From: G965237725 sp965237725
GTDB taxonomy: Bacteria; Pseudomonadota; Gammaproteobacteria; Arenicellales; Poriferihabitantaceae
Reading direction: 5' to 3'
Assembly: GCA_965237725.1 (NCBI GenBank)
Contig: OZ250151.1
Coordinates: 248,001-312,000 of the forward strand
Length of the DNA stretch: 64,000 nt
The notes under the pieces were generated by a model. The model did no database searches. It worked only from the letters and a program-made list of their open reading frames with translations, and was not told the origin of the DNA. How positions within the stretch are numbered: the first letter of the stretch is position 1; each line of letters starts with the position of its first letter. Shown piece by piece: positions 1 to 8,805 of the stretch. Position numbers and translations under genes: made by a program.

Positions 1-443
1 CTTTCAGCGGCAAGCGCTTTGGTAATATCCTGGTTTGAAACCGCCAGTATTTGTGCCGCCAGGTAGCCTGCGTTTTTTGCGCCGGCCTTTCCTATGGCCA
101 CACAGGCCACGGGTATACCACCGGGCATTTGCACTGTTGACAATAACGCATCCTGCCCGTTTAAGGGTCCGCCGTCCATTGGAACACCAATCACAGGCTT
201 TGTTGTCAAACCCGCCACAGTGCCGGCAAGGTGTGCTGCAAGCCCTGCAGCTGCAATAAATACACAGCAACCCCGATGCTCTGCATCTTTCACATATTCG
301 TGGGTCGCATGGGGGGTACGGTGAGCAGAGGTAATTTTGGTTTCCCAGGGCACATTGAGCTTGTCAAGAATCTGGAAAGTTGCATTCATGGTCGGCAAAT
401 CCGAATCGGATCCCATTAATATCGCGACAAATGGTTTAGGCAT
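1..443 (-). CDS. purE: 5-(carboxyamino)imidazole ribonucleotide mutase, C-terminus cut by window edge
   Basis: PurE moves the carboxylate of N5-CAIR to C4 to give CAIR in purine synthesis, in the cytoplasm. Translating the minus strand from the ATG at 443 gives MPKPFVAILMGSDSDLPTM, the class I PurE start with the phosphate-binding GSDSD loop, then SAHRTP and later GVPMDGGPLNGQDALLSTVQ. About 147 codons are present and the frame is still open at base 1, so only the last part is missing. purK would be expected just beyond the left edge. VanZ-like and purD genes lie upstream on the same strand. The frame is certain; only the end is unseen. Confidence 0.95.
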   Translation of the reverse strand, partial: MPKPFVAILMGSDSDLPTMNATFQILDKLNVPWETKITSAHRTPHATHEYVKDAEHRGCCVFIAAAGLAAHLAGTVAGLTTKPVIGVPMDGGPLNGQDALLSTVQMPGGIPVACVAIGKAGAKNAGYLAAQILAVSNQDITKALAAE

Positions 444-514
444 AATAATAAATATATCTTGGAAATTAGTTGTTAATTTTCAGCAAATTTGGGGTATTTT
501 AAATCAAAATTTAA

Positions 515-865
515 TCAATTGATTGTATTTGCTACACGTCTCGAGAATAAGAATGCGATGATCAATCCCAGGATATCAGCAATCCAGTCTGCAATTGAGA
601 AAAATCGTCCGGGCACAAAATGTTGTACACATTCAATCAAGATTCCATATCCCCCCAGAGCAAGTAATAATCGATTATAGATCGTAGATTCTGTCCAGCC
701 GATAATCGCAACGGTTCCAAGGACAAGAAATACCAGGAAATGTCCCAGTTTATCGTTAATTAATTTTACTGCGTCAACAGGATTTGGTGAACAAGCCTGC
801 CAGAACACCAAAATTAGTGCCACGCCCCAGGTAAATCGGACAGCCTTGCTGTTGGTAATCTTCAA
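515..865 (-). CDS. VanZ-like small membrane protein
   Basis: A 116-residue protein with about four hydrophobic segments. It carries the VanZ-like signature: KLGHFLVFLVLG near residue 40, then an ILIECVQHFVPGR block and an ADWIADILG block (conserved E, Q, GR and D). VanZ was named for low-level teicoplanin resistance, but most members, including short ones like this, have no known function. It lies between purD and purE on the same strand, with gaps of 59 and 71 bases, so it is probably cotranscribed with them. No functional link to purine synthesis is evident. Confidence 0.75.
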   Translation of the reverse strand: MKITNSKAVRFTWGVALILVFWQACSPNPVDAVKLINDKLGHFLVFLVLGTVAIIGWTESTIYNRLLLALGGYGILIECVQHFVPGRFFSIADWIADILGLIIAFLFSRRVANTIN

Positions 866-924
866 AGTAAATTTAATAATCGTGTTAATTTATTGTGTTT
901 ATTAATTAAGGCAGTGCTATTGAG

Positions 925-2217
925 TTATTTCGAATCCGCTATGCGCTCAATACCCCGATACCCAATATCATTTCTACACCAGCTGCCCGACCAGGAAATG
1001 TTACTACCAAGATCATATGCACGTTGTTGCGCATCAGCTAAGTTGTCACCCAGTGCAGTGGCGCATAATACCCGTCCACCGGAAGTGACAACACAGTTGT
1101 TTACCATTTTTGTGCCGGCATGGAATATCTTGACATCGTTGTCAATTTCACAATCCAGCCCGCCGATCTCATGGCCGCTTTCATAATCATCAGGATATCC
1201 CCTGGATGCGATAACCACCCCCAGAGACGGCCGGGGATCCCAGTTAATTTCCTGGCGGTCCAAAGTCCCCTCTATGCTAGCCATACACAAATTTACAAGA
1301 TCGGTTTGCAATCGCATCATTATAGGTTGGGTTTCAGGATCACCAAATCGACAGTTGTATTCCAGCACCCTGGGCTCTCCTAGAGTATCGATCATAACCC
1401 CAGCATATAAAAACCCGGTGTAGGGTATGCCTTCGGCAATTAATCCATTTACCGTGGGTCTCATGATCTGGTCCATAATTTTGCTATGCATGATGTCGTC
1501 CACAATGGGTGCAGGTGAATACGCACCCATACCCCCTGTGTTCGGGCCAGTATCGCCATTGTGTGCTGCCTTGTGATCCTGACTTGATGCCAGAGGCAGA
1601 ATATTTTTGCCATCTACCATACAAATAAAACTGGCTTCTTCCCCTTGCAGAAATTCTTCAATCACAACCCTGTGCCCTGCCTCACCAAATCGGTTGCCGG
1701 ACAACATATCTGTAATGGCATCAACACCGTCTTTTCTGGTCTGGGCAATAATCACGCCTTTACCTGCCGCCAACCCATCGGCCTTAATAACTGAGGGTAA
1801 TTCAAGGGAATCGAAATAATTTATAGCCTGATCTTGTTCTGTAAAACTTTCATAGGCGGCGGTGGGTATGGCATGTTTGACCAGAAATTCCTTGGTAAAT
1901 GTTTTGGAGCCTTCAAGTTGAGCAGCTGCTTTTGATGGCCCAAAGCATTTTAAATTTTTCTCAGCAAAACGATCACAAATTCCCAATACCAATGGTTCTT
2001 CCGGGCCAACCACGGTCAGGTCAATTTGTTCATCCAGAGAAAATTTCAGCAACGAATTAATATCATTTGCAGAGATACTGATATTTTCTACACCCGACTC
2101 GCTGGCTGTACCTGCATTGCCTGGGGCAACGTAAACCAGCTCAACCTGGGGAGACTGGGCAATTTTCCATGCGAAGGCATGCTCTCTACCACCACCACCT
2201 ACAACAAGTACTTTCAT
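925..2217 (-). CDS. purD: Phosphoribosylamine--glycine ligase (GAR synthetase)
   Basis: Joins glycine to 5-phosphoribosylamine with ATP to make GAR, the second step of purine synthesis. The 430-residue length is normal. The N-terminus MKVLVVGGGGREHAFAW is the PurD nucleotide-binding loop. The ATP-grasp core is seen as VIKADGLAAGKGVIIA and later LEYNCRFGDPETQP. It belongs to the minus-strand purine group: purH upstream, separated by a zinc-ribbon membrane protein, and purE downstream. The start ATG at 2217 fits the family N-terminus exactly. Confidence 0.97.
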   Translation of the reverse strand: MKVLVVGGGGREHAFAWKIAQSPQVELVYVAPGNAGTASESGVENISISANDINSLLKFSLDEQIDLTVVGPEEPLVLGICDRFAEKNLKCFGPSKAAAQLEGSKTFTKEFLVKHAIPTAAYESFTEQDQAINYFDSLELPSVIKADGLAAGKGVIIAQTRKDGVDAITDMLSGNRFGEAGHRVVIEEFLQGEEASFICMVDGKNILPLASSQDHKAAHNGDTGPNTGGMGAYSPAPIVDDIMHSKIMDQIMRPTVNGLIAEGIPYTGFLYAGVMIDTLGEPRVLEYNCRFGDPETQPIMMRLQTDLVNLCMASIEGTLDRQEINWDPRPSLGVVIASRGYPDDYESGHEIGGLDCEIDNDVKIFHAGTKMVNNCVVTSGGRVLCATALGDNLADAQQRAYDLGSNISWSGSWCRNDIGYRGIERIADSK

Positions 2218-2307
2218 ATACAGAGTAAATTATGATTAATTTCTGGAAGGTAAAATTATTCCAAGGAGCCTTTGATTAAAACTGAGCAGATATTCGTTGA
2301 TAGGTCT

Positions 2308-3591
2308 CTAGCGCAAGTTTATTGGTTGTATTAGGTCATCATCGGTTTCAAATTTCTGATCGGGCCCGGCTGAAATCAATAGATATTGACTGGTTTGCTG
2401 GGAGGCTCGGATAGTCTGATTCCATGCATCGACAACGTCACCTTTATCCAGTCGTTCAAAATATTTCTTAATGATTGCTTTATTTTGGTCTTCTTCATCG
2501 GTGACCAGTAAAATTTTCAACGATGTGGCAAGCCCACTTAGTTTGAGAGAGGTCTTGTCCAGATTAGAATTTTGATCGATGTTGCCGAGTGCAGTTCCAT
2601 CGCCACGATACTGGGAACCTGATCCAGGCAGTACTTCCCGCATTTGTTCACCATACTTTTCCATAAACTGACTGGTAAAATAATTGCTTACCAGGCTTGA
2701 TAACAGTAATAATACAAGGATACCCACCATCACCGCTTTTCGGCTCACACCGCCTCTACCCAGATATAAACTTTCCTCATCTGGATTGTCCCTGGCCAAT
2801 ACGACCTGAGCCGTCGCGTGACGAAAATAAATATAATTTGCTGCCAGGGGCCAGGCCAGTAACCAAACCAGGGAAACAAGGCCTGGCTGGATAGCAATAG
2901 TCAGAATAGAACCGCCCAGCACATATACAGCAGCCCAGACCCACATTTTCCGATATAACGCCCAGAAAAAGAATGCGAAAAACGCTGGCCAGTGCCAGGT
3001 CAGTGCAAATGTCGGTTTCCTCGGATTACCAAATTTTGTAAAACTTCGACGATAGTATTCTGTATTTGAATGTACAAAACGAAACAGTGCACCGAGAAGT
3101 TTTTCCCGGCTTGACCGAATCCCATGCTGGTCATCGTCTGATTTATCTTTATGCTGAATACCTGGATCATCTGCGATGTCACTAACTTCGAATTCACCAT
3201 TGTCCGATGAACCCATAATCTCTGTAGGCTGCAAGGCATATCCACATACCGGGCATTTTAGCCACGCCTTGTCCATGTGATTCTGACACGACGGACAAAT
3301 TGCCGGAACCAGTAATTCTGTAAGATGATCATCCAGTAACGCCAGTTCCTGTTCGGGAATTTCTTCTACTTTGCATTGCGCACCGGCTTCGCGAATCTTT
3401 TTGCAAATATTCTTTGCCTGAATTTTGTCATACTCCTTTTTGAGTGGTACCTCTTTTCCCTGGAGTAATGCTTCCATTTTCCGACTGTGGGATTTGAATA
3501 TATTTGCTAGCGCCTGCAGCACATCGCTACGGTCATGCTCGGGCATTACATTTCCGCTTAAAATGACGCGATATTTTGAAAATTCACTCAT
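2308..3591 (-). CDS. Zinc-ribbon membrane protein of unknown function (DUF2628-like)
   Basis: A 427-residue protein with a composite layout. Residues 5-80 form a small domain (YRVILSGNVMPEHD...) like one found in front of other uncharacterised membrane proteins. Residues 99-116 form a zinc ribbon with two CxxC pairs (CPSC and CPVC). A hydrophobic block around residues 185-260 (TFALTWHWPAFFAFFFWALY) resembles DUF2628. A further membrane helix (VMVGILVLLLLSSLV) follows. The end reads LLISAGPDQKFETDDDLI, which resembles the C-terminal calcium-site region of major type II secretion pseudopilins. The function is unknown. It sits between purH and purD with short gaps and is probably cotranscribed. 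Confidence 0.7.
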   Translation of the reverse strand: MSEFSKYRVILSGNVMPEHDRSDVLQALANIFKSHSRKMEALLQGKEVPLKKEYDKIQAKNICKKIREAGAQCKVEEIPEQELALLDDHLTELLVPAICPSCQNHMDKAWLKCPVCGYALQPTEIMGSSDNGEFEVSDIADDPGIQHKDKSDDDQHGIRSSREKLLGALFRFVHSNTEYYRRSFTKFGNPRKPTFALTWHWPAFFAFFFWALYRKMWVWAAVYVLGGSILTIAIQPGLVSLVWLLAWPLAANYIYFRHATAQVVLARDNPDEESLYLGRGGVSRKAVMVGILVLLLLSSLVSNYFTSQFMEKYGEQMREVLPGSGSQYRGDGTALGNIDQNSNLDKTSLKLSGLATSLKILLVTDEEDQNKAIIKKYFERLDKGDVVDAWNQTIRASQQTSQYLLISAGPDQKFETDDDLIQPINLR

Positions 3592-3607
3592 AAATTAATC
3601 GCTTAGC

Positions 3608-5194
3608 TTAATGTCGAAAATGTCGCATACCGGTAAATACCATTGCGATCCCATGTTCATCAGCTGCGGCAATGACTTCATCATCGCGCATGGAGCCCCC
3701 AGGCTGTATGACTGACTTAATACCAACGCTGGCGGCGTTATCCAGCCCGTCCCGAAAGGGGAAAAAAGCGTCAGACGCCATCACTGCACCATGTAAGTCA
3801 AAAGAAGCATGCTCCGCCTTAATTGCGGCTATTCGCGCTGAATTCACCCGACTCATCTGACCCGCACCAACACCCAGCGTCATTTGATTTGCGGCATAGA
3901 CAATGGCATTGGACTTTACAAATTTTGCAACTTTCCACGCAAACACCATGTCATCCAATTCTTTGTCGGTGGGTTGCCGTTGGGTAACAATTTCATAATT
4001 ATCAAATAATTTTACATCCATTTCCTGAACCAGCAATCCGCCACTGACTTTCTTGTAATCCAGCACAACATTATTATTCAGCTCATCATTACCATCGTTA
4101 TTCCTCCATACCCCGGTTTCCAGTACTCGCACATTATCTTTTGTGCTACAAAACCATTTTGCATCATCAGAAATCTCAGGGGCAATGATGACTTCCACAA
4201 ATTGCTGATTCACAATAGCCTCAGCAGTTTTCCCCTGCAGCTGTGAATTAAACGCAATGATACCGCCAAAAGCAGATTCGCTATCGGTACTATAGGCGTT
4301 TTGGTAAGCCTTCAATTGACTATCTGCCACGGCGACACCACAGGGGTTAGCATGTTTCACTATTGCGCAGGCAAAATCACTTTCGAACTGTTTGACACAT
4401 TCCAGAGCTGCGTCTGTATCGGCAATATTATTGTAGGATAGTTCTTTCCCCTGAAGTTGACTGGCGCTGGCCAGATTTACCCCGTGATTATCCGGGTCGA
4501 TATAAAATGCGGCATTCTGGTGCGGGTTTTCGCCGTAGCGCATATCCTGTTTTTTAATTAACTGGGTGTTAAACGTTCTGGAGAACTGATCATCAGATTC
4601 GCTGGCTAGTTTCTTTCCAAGATAATTAGCAATCTGCCCATCATAGGCCGCAGTGTGCTCAAAAGCTTTTACTGCAAGGTCGAATCGAATTTGAGAAGAA
4701 ATTACGCCATTATTTCTCTCCATTTCAGTCGATATTCTTGGGTAGTCGTCTATATCAACGACAACGGTAACATCAGAAAAGTTTTTCGCTGCCGCACGCA
4801 ACATCGTCGGTCCGCCAATATCAATATTTTCTATTGCATTTTCCAAAGTACATTCCGGACTCAAGACCGTTTTCTTAAACGGATAGAGGTTGACAATCAC
4901 CAAATCGATGGGCGGAATCTGGTTTAGCTCCATTGTTTCGTCATCCACCCCTCGCCGTCCGAGTATGCCACCGTGAATTTTCGGATGGAGTGTTTTAACC
5001 CGCCCATCCATCATTTCAGGAAACCCGGTATGATCGCCCACTTCAACTACAGGCACACCTTCTTCGCTGAGCAGCGTTGCCGTCCCTCCGGTGGATAGGA
5101 TTTCAACCCCTGAATCTGCCAGGAATCTGGCAAAATCAACAACATTGCGTTTATCTGAAACGCTTATAAGTGCTCGTCGTATAGTTTGGCTCAA
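3608..5194 (-). CDS. purH: Bifunctional AICAR transformylase / IMP cyclohydrolase
   Basis: Catalyses the last two steps to IMP: formylation of AICAR from 10-formyl-THF, then ring closure. The 528-residue length is typical. The N-terminal cyclohydrolase domain starts RRALISVSDKRNVVDFARFL and contains GGTATLL and GRVKTLHPKIHGGIL. The C-terminal transformylase domain carries QDMRYGENPHQNAAFY, VKHANPCGVA and the final SDAFFPFRDGLDNAA and QPGGSMRDDEVI blocks. It is the upstream member of the purine group, 16 bases before the next gene. The 95-base gap towards fis holds its probable promoter. Confidence 0.98.
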   Translation of the reverse strand: MSQTIRRALISVSDKRNVVDFARFLADSGVEILSTGGTATLLSEEGVPVVEVGDHTGFPEMMDGRVKTLHPKIHGGILGRRGVDDETMELNQIPPIDLVIVNLYPFKKTVLSPECTLENAIENIDIGGPTMLRAAAKNFSDVTVVVDIDDYPRISTEMERNNGVISSQIRFDLAVKAFEHTAAYDGQIANYLGKKLASESDDQFSRTFNTQLIKKQDMRYGENPHQNAAFYIDPDNHGVNLASASQLQGKELSYNNIADTDAALECVKQFESDFACAIVKHANPCGVAVADSQLKAYQNAYSTDSESAFGGIIAFNSQLQGKTAEAIVNQQFVEVIIAPEISDDAKWFCSTKDNVRVLETGVWRNNDGNDELNNNVVLDYKKVSGGLLVQEMDVKLFDNYEIVTQRQPTDKELDDMVFAWKVAKFVKSNAIVYAANQMTLGVGAGQMSRVNSARIAAIKAEHASFDLHGAVMASDAFFPFRDGLDNAASVGIKSVIQPGGSMRDDEVIAAADEHGIAMVFTGMRHFRH

Positions 5195-5289
5195 TTACGT
5201 AATATGCTCAGTATATCGTGGTTAATTTCCATCAATGGCATATCTGTTACCTGCAATAGTCACAGATTGTCAGAAAATATAGCCAAAAA

Positions 5290-5559
5290 TCAGGTCAATT
5301 GATGGGACTCGAGTTTCTTGCGTAGGGTATTTCGGTTGATTCCCAAAATTTTTGAAGCCCGACTTTGATTTTGCTCGGCATACCGCATCACCACCTCCAA
5401 CAATGGTTTTTCCATTTCACTCAATACCAACTGATAGATATTACAGGGCAGTTCACCATTTAATTCTTTGAAATATTTTTCGATAGATCTTTTAACTTGA
5501 TCCTGCAGCCTACTGTTTTTCAAGTCGTTTTTTAATTTGTTCCCCTTAAGATTGCTCAA
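5290..5559 (-). CDS. fis: DNA-binding protein Fis
   Basis: A small nucleoid protein that bends DNA and acts in growth-phase control and recombination. The 89-residue length is slightly below the E. coli protein (98). The C-terminal helix-turn-helix is clear: MRYAEQNQSRASKILGINR then NTLRKKLESHQ. The upstream part KPLLEVVMRY matches the Fis dimer core. The gene lies 2 bases after dusB, the conserved gammaproteobacterial dusB-fis pair. The N-terminus is very rich in Lys and Asn (MSNLKGNKLKNDLKNSR). Confidence 0.95.
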   Translation of the reverse strand: MSNLKGNKLKNDLKNSRLQDQVKRSIEKYFKELNGELPCNIYQLVLSEMEKPLLEVVMRYAEQNQSRASKILGINRNTLRKKLESHQLT

Positions 5560-5561
5560 TT

Positions 5562-6545
5562 TTATGCTGCCTGAAGATAATTTTGTAGTTTGAAATAATA
5601 GTCGGAAACCAGCCCTAATTGCCTTTTGGGGGATTCTTCACTATTTATTAATTTCCGAATGGTTCCATTTTCCGGGAAGTTTTCGGTATACCATTTTATA
5701 TGTTTTCTCGCTATTCGCACACCCCGGTCGCATCCATAAAACGAATAGATATCATCTAAATGCGTCAAAACAATTTTTCGCTGAATACTCAATTCGAAAT
5801 TGGGTTCCTTGACCCGTGATTGAAGGTATCGTGCTACCTGTCCTGGAAACCAGGGTGCGCCATGGGCGCCGCGACCAATCATCACACCATCTGCATGAGT
5901 GAAATCAAGCACCCGCCGTATTTTATCCATACTGTTTAAATCACCATTAACAACCACCGGAATGGATACCGCCGCTTTAATTTCCTTGATAGTTTTGTAT
6001 TCCGCATCTCCAATATATTTACACGCTCGGGTTCGACCATGAACTGCCAGGAGGGAAATACCCTCACATTCTGCTAATTTTGCAATAGCCACCCCATTTC
6101 TATTCTCAGGGTCCGTACCTGTCCTAATTTTCAAGGTTACCGGAACCGTTACTGCTCCAACTACAGCAGCCAGAATGGATGCAACTGCTTTTTCATCTCC
6201 AAGTAACGCAGACCCAGCCAGTTTCTGACAAACCTTTTTTGCTGGACACCCCATATTAATATCAATAATGGAAGCGCCCTGTTCCACATTATAGATCGCT
6301 GCCCTGGCCATCATTTTCGGATCCCAGCCAACGATCTGAATGCTTCGCGGTTCAGGCTCACTGAGATGAACCCCACGATTTATAGATTTAATCGTATGGC
6401 GTAAATCCTCCGAACAAGCTGTCATTTCGCCTACGACCATCCCGGCACCGAGTTGCCGACAGATTTGTCGAAACGGTAAATCAGTAACCCCAGCCATGGG
6501 GGCCAGGAAAACATTGTTAGGAAGAATATGCTGACCGATTCTCAA
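5562..6545 (-). CDS. dusB: tRNA-dihydrouridine synthase B
   Basis: An FMN-dependent enzyme that reduces uridine to dihydrouridine in the tRNA D-loop. The 327-residue length is normal. Visible motifs are FLAPMAGVTDLPFRQICR near residue 14, IDINMGCPAKKV near 96 with the catalytic Cys, and TLKIRTGTD and GVMIGRGAHGAPW in the TIM barrel. It is followed at 2 bases by fis and preceded at 27 bases by the DUF3426 gene. Expression together with fis is inferred from the spacing. Confidence 0.96.
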   Translation of the reverse strand: MRIGQHILPNNVFLAPMAGVTDLPFRQICRQLGAGMVVGEMTACSEDLRHTIKSINRGVHLSEPEPRSIQIVGWDPKMMARAAIYNVEQGASIIDINMGCPAKKVCQKLAGSALLGDEKAVASILAAVVGAVTVPVTLKIRTGTDPENRNGVAIAKLAECEGISLLAVHGRTRACKYIGDAEYKTIKEIKAAVSIPVVVNGDLNSMDKIRRVLDFTHADGVMIGRGAHGAPWFPGQVARYLQSRVKEPNFELSIQRKIVLTHLDDIYSFYGCDRGVRIARKHIKWYTENFPENGTIRKLINSEESPKRQLGLVSDYYFKLQNYLQAA

Positions 6546-6572
6546 GATAAAACCTTTATATGGTTTAAATTC

Positions 6573-7898
6573 CTAAATGTTGGAACTTATGCTATTCGTC
6601 ACTCCATCGGCCACGATATCTATTTCAAACCCCACAGCTTTTTCATGGGGTCTGGCTAGATCAAATAATACCGTTGCCAGTTCCCCGGCATTGACCATTA
6701 CGTGACTTTCGCTTTGCAAATACAGAGCAGGAGGAAAAGTCCGCCTTCCAACAACTCGTCCCACTCTGTCCGTTAGCGTAAGTCGAAGCCATGGGTAGGG
6801 TTGTGCAAATTCCGCCTCATTAACTAATTTTACGGTTACCCTGAGCGCCCCGGGGTGAGACGGGTGTAAGTCAATTTTGGTGTGGGTCAATGTAAAAAGA
6901 AAAGGTTCTTTCCTCGGTGGTAATGCACATCCCGCAATTTTACAAAAACCAACCAGATAATTTCTAAAGGAATCATCCTGAGCATACTGACCGACAAAGA
7001 AGTATTTTATTTGCATCCCTAACAGGAATACAAAGCTTAACGATACCAGCATCCATATAAAAGTCATAAATGGATTTGAACGGTCATTAATATACGCCTG
7101 AGCGTTGGATCGACTCATCACGTCCAATCGCGTATTGTCGGTGTCCGAAAAACCCGACCCCGCGGATGGCGCACTTTGATGAGAATCTTCGATTAAGCTT
7201 TCAGACGCATCCAGATGCATATCAAACAGGTTTGATTCACTATCAACCGGCTCCCGGCGCGATAGAATAGAATTCTGAAGATCCACACCTTTGCCAAATT
7301 GCCATGATTCGTCATCGATACCCATATTCATATCAATGATAGGTTCTGAATCCATGTCCGAATCCATGTCCGAATCCATTAATGATTCCAGAGATTCCGG
7401 AGGTTGCGGCTCTGACGCTCCCCCGGTTTCAAATGGGTTCTCCGAATGTTTCTCAAAAGGATTTTCTATTTCTTCCACAGGTTCGTTTCGATCCCTCTGA
7501 CGTCCCAGGTTAATCCCTGAATAACTGAACTCGTCGTTCGGGTGCTCACTGGGTAGTTGCTGAGAATTATACAAATCGACATTCATTGAATCCTCATAGG
7601 TGTTTCTGGACGGGATAGTTATCGAAACCGAAATCTCCTCATGGTCGCGTTCAAAATTCACATCATTACTGATGTTGTCTTCTCCGATGTCTTCGCCAAT
7701 TACCACCTCCTGTTTTAGAAAAGCCCCTGCAACCGGTGAATAACCATCTTTTGTTTTTATCATCAAATTGTCATTGGCATCGAATACTTCTCTACACGCA
7801 CCGCATCGAACCATGCCGGCGCGATGTTTTAGTTTTTCCGCAGGCAATTTAAAAATTGATTCGCAGTAAGGGCACGAACAAAATCCTGACTCATCCAT
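6573..7898 (-). CDS. Zinc-ribbon / DUF3426 membrane protein
   Basis: A 441-residue protein. The N-terminus has an MJ0042-type zinc ribbon: Cys 9 and 12 (CPYC) and 32 and 35 (CGAC). A long acidic, low-complexity linker follows, containing a short repeat (DSDMDSDMDSE). A single membrane helix FMTFIWMLVSLSFVFLLGM leads into a C-terminal DUF3426 domain (LTHTKIDLHPSHPGALRVTV..., RRTFPPALYL). The function is unknown, though the family is constantly found between prmA and dusB. It overlaps prmA by 8 bases, so translational coupling is likely. The cytoplasmic zinc ribbon and periplasmic DUF3426 suggest a membrane-spanning sensor or scaffold, which is inference. Confidence 0.8.
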   Translation of the reverse strand: MDESGFCSCPYCESIFKLPAEKLKHRAGMVRCGACREVFDANDNLMIKTKDGYSPVAGAFLKQEVVIGEDIGEDNISNDVNFERDHEEISVSITIPSRNTYEDSMNVDLYNSQQLPSEHPNDEFSYSGINLGRQRDRNEPVEEIENPFEKHSENPFETGGASEPQPPESLESLMDSDMDSDMDSEPIIDMNMGIDDESWQFGKGVDLQNSILSRREPVDSESNLFDMHLDASESLIEDSHQSAPSAGSGFSDTDNTRLDVMSRSNAQAYINDRSNPFMTFIWMLVSLSFVFLLGMQIKYFFVGQYAQDDSFRNYLVGFCKIAGCALPPRKEPFLFTLTHTKIDLHPSHPGALRVTVKLVNEAEFAQPYPWLRLTLTDRVGRVVGRRTFPPALYLQSESHVMVNAGELATVLFDLARPHEKAVGFEIDIVADGVTNSISSNI

Positions 7899-8805
7899 CC
7901 AGATTATTCTCCATGGTATTGCCAGTGATGTTCTTTCCTATCAATAAAGCCCAGTCGCCCATAACCTGAATCGAAAAGTTGAAGTATTCCGGAAATGCTC
8001 GAATTACGGTATCTACCTGGGATTCAAGGATCCCAGACAACAGAAGCATGCCCTGGTGATTTACCATGGATACTATTTTGTCGGAAAATTCAATAATAGT
8101 TTGTGCAAGTATATTCGCAATCACTACATCGCCCTTTTCATCCGAATGATCAAAGAATTCTTCGGTAGTCATTACTCTGAATTTATTAGGCACATCATTG
8201 AGCAGTGCATTTTCCCAGGAAGCTGTAACGGCTCTGGGGTCTATATCAAAACCTGTAGCGTACTCGGCACCGAGTTTGATTGAAGCGATTCCTAAAATCC
8301 CCGAACCACAGCCAAAATCGATAACCTTTTTCCCATCAAGATTGGCAGATGCCAGATACTCGAGACAAAGGCGTGTGGTTTCGTGAGTACCGGTACCAAA
8401 GGCCAGGCCTGGATCAATGATCAGATTTATGTCGTGTTCGCGGACCGGCTCACACCAGCTTGGACAGACCCAAAGCCGAAGGCCGACTTTCAACGGCCTA
8501 AAATTCTTTAACCATGACCGCTCCCAATCCTGATCCTCGAGATTCTCAATTACGAGATCCGGTTTTTTATTGAGTAAATTCGATAACTTAGCAACCATGG
8601 AATCTATTGATTGCACACTATCAAAAAGTGCACTGAGTCGTTGATATGCCCAATTTGGTTCTACCGGTGTAGCGACATCAAAACACTGTTGATCATCGGC
8701 GCTGACAATAGTCACCGATAATGCGCCTGATGCCTCAAATACTTCGGTTGCTTTTTCTGCCAGCGCTTGCTCCACCTCCAACGAAACCTGAACAAACCCG
8801 TTCAT
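7891..8805 (-). CDS. prmA: Ribosomal protein L11 methyltransferase
   Basis: Trimethylates ribosomal protein L11 using SAM. The 304-residue length is normal. Diagnostic blocks are LIIDPGLAFGTGTHETTRLCLE near residue 135, VIDFGCGSGILGIA (SAM motif I) and VVIANILAQTI (the NILA catalytic-loop motif). Its ATG overlaps the accC stop (ATGA, 4 bases) and its end overlaps the next gene by 8 bases, so it is in a tightly coupled operon with accBC upstream and the DUF3426 gene, dusB and fis downstream. Confidence 0.97.
   Translation of the reverse strand: MNGFVQVSLEVEQALAEKATEVFEASGALSVTIVSADDQQCFDVATPVEPNWAYQRLSALFDSVQSIDSMVAKLSNLLNKKPDLVIENLEDQDWERSWLKNFRPLKVGLRLWVCPSWCEPVREHDINLIIDPGLAFGTGTHETTRLCLEYLASANLDGKKVIDFGCGSGILGIASIKLGAEYATGFDIDPRAVTASWENALLNDVPNKFRVMTTEEFFDHSDEKGDVVIANILAQTIIEFSDKIVSMVNHQGMLLLSGILESQVDTVIRAFPEYFNFSIQVMGDWALLIGKNITGNTMENNLDG

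Noticed and set aside
4..270. 88-residue Cys-rich minus-strand ORF at the left edge
   Set aside because: It is a shadow frame of purE, whose frame matches the family exactly.
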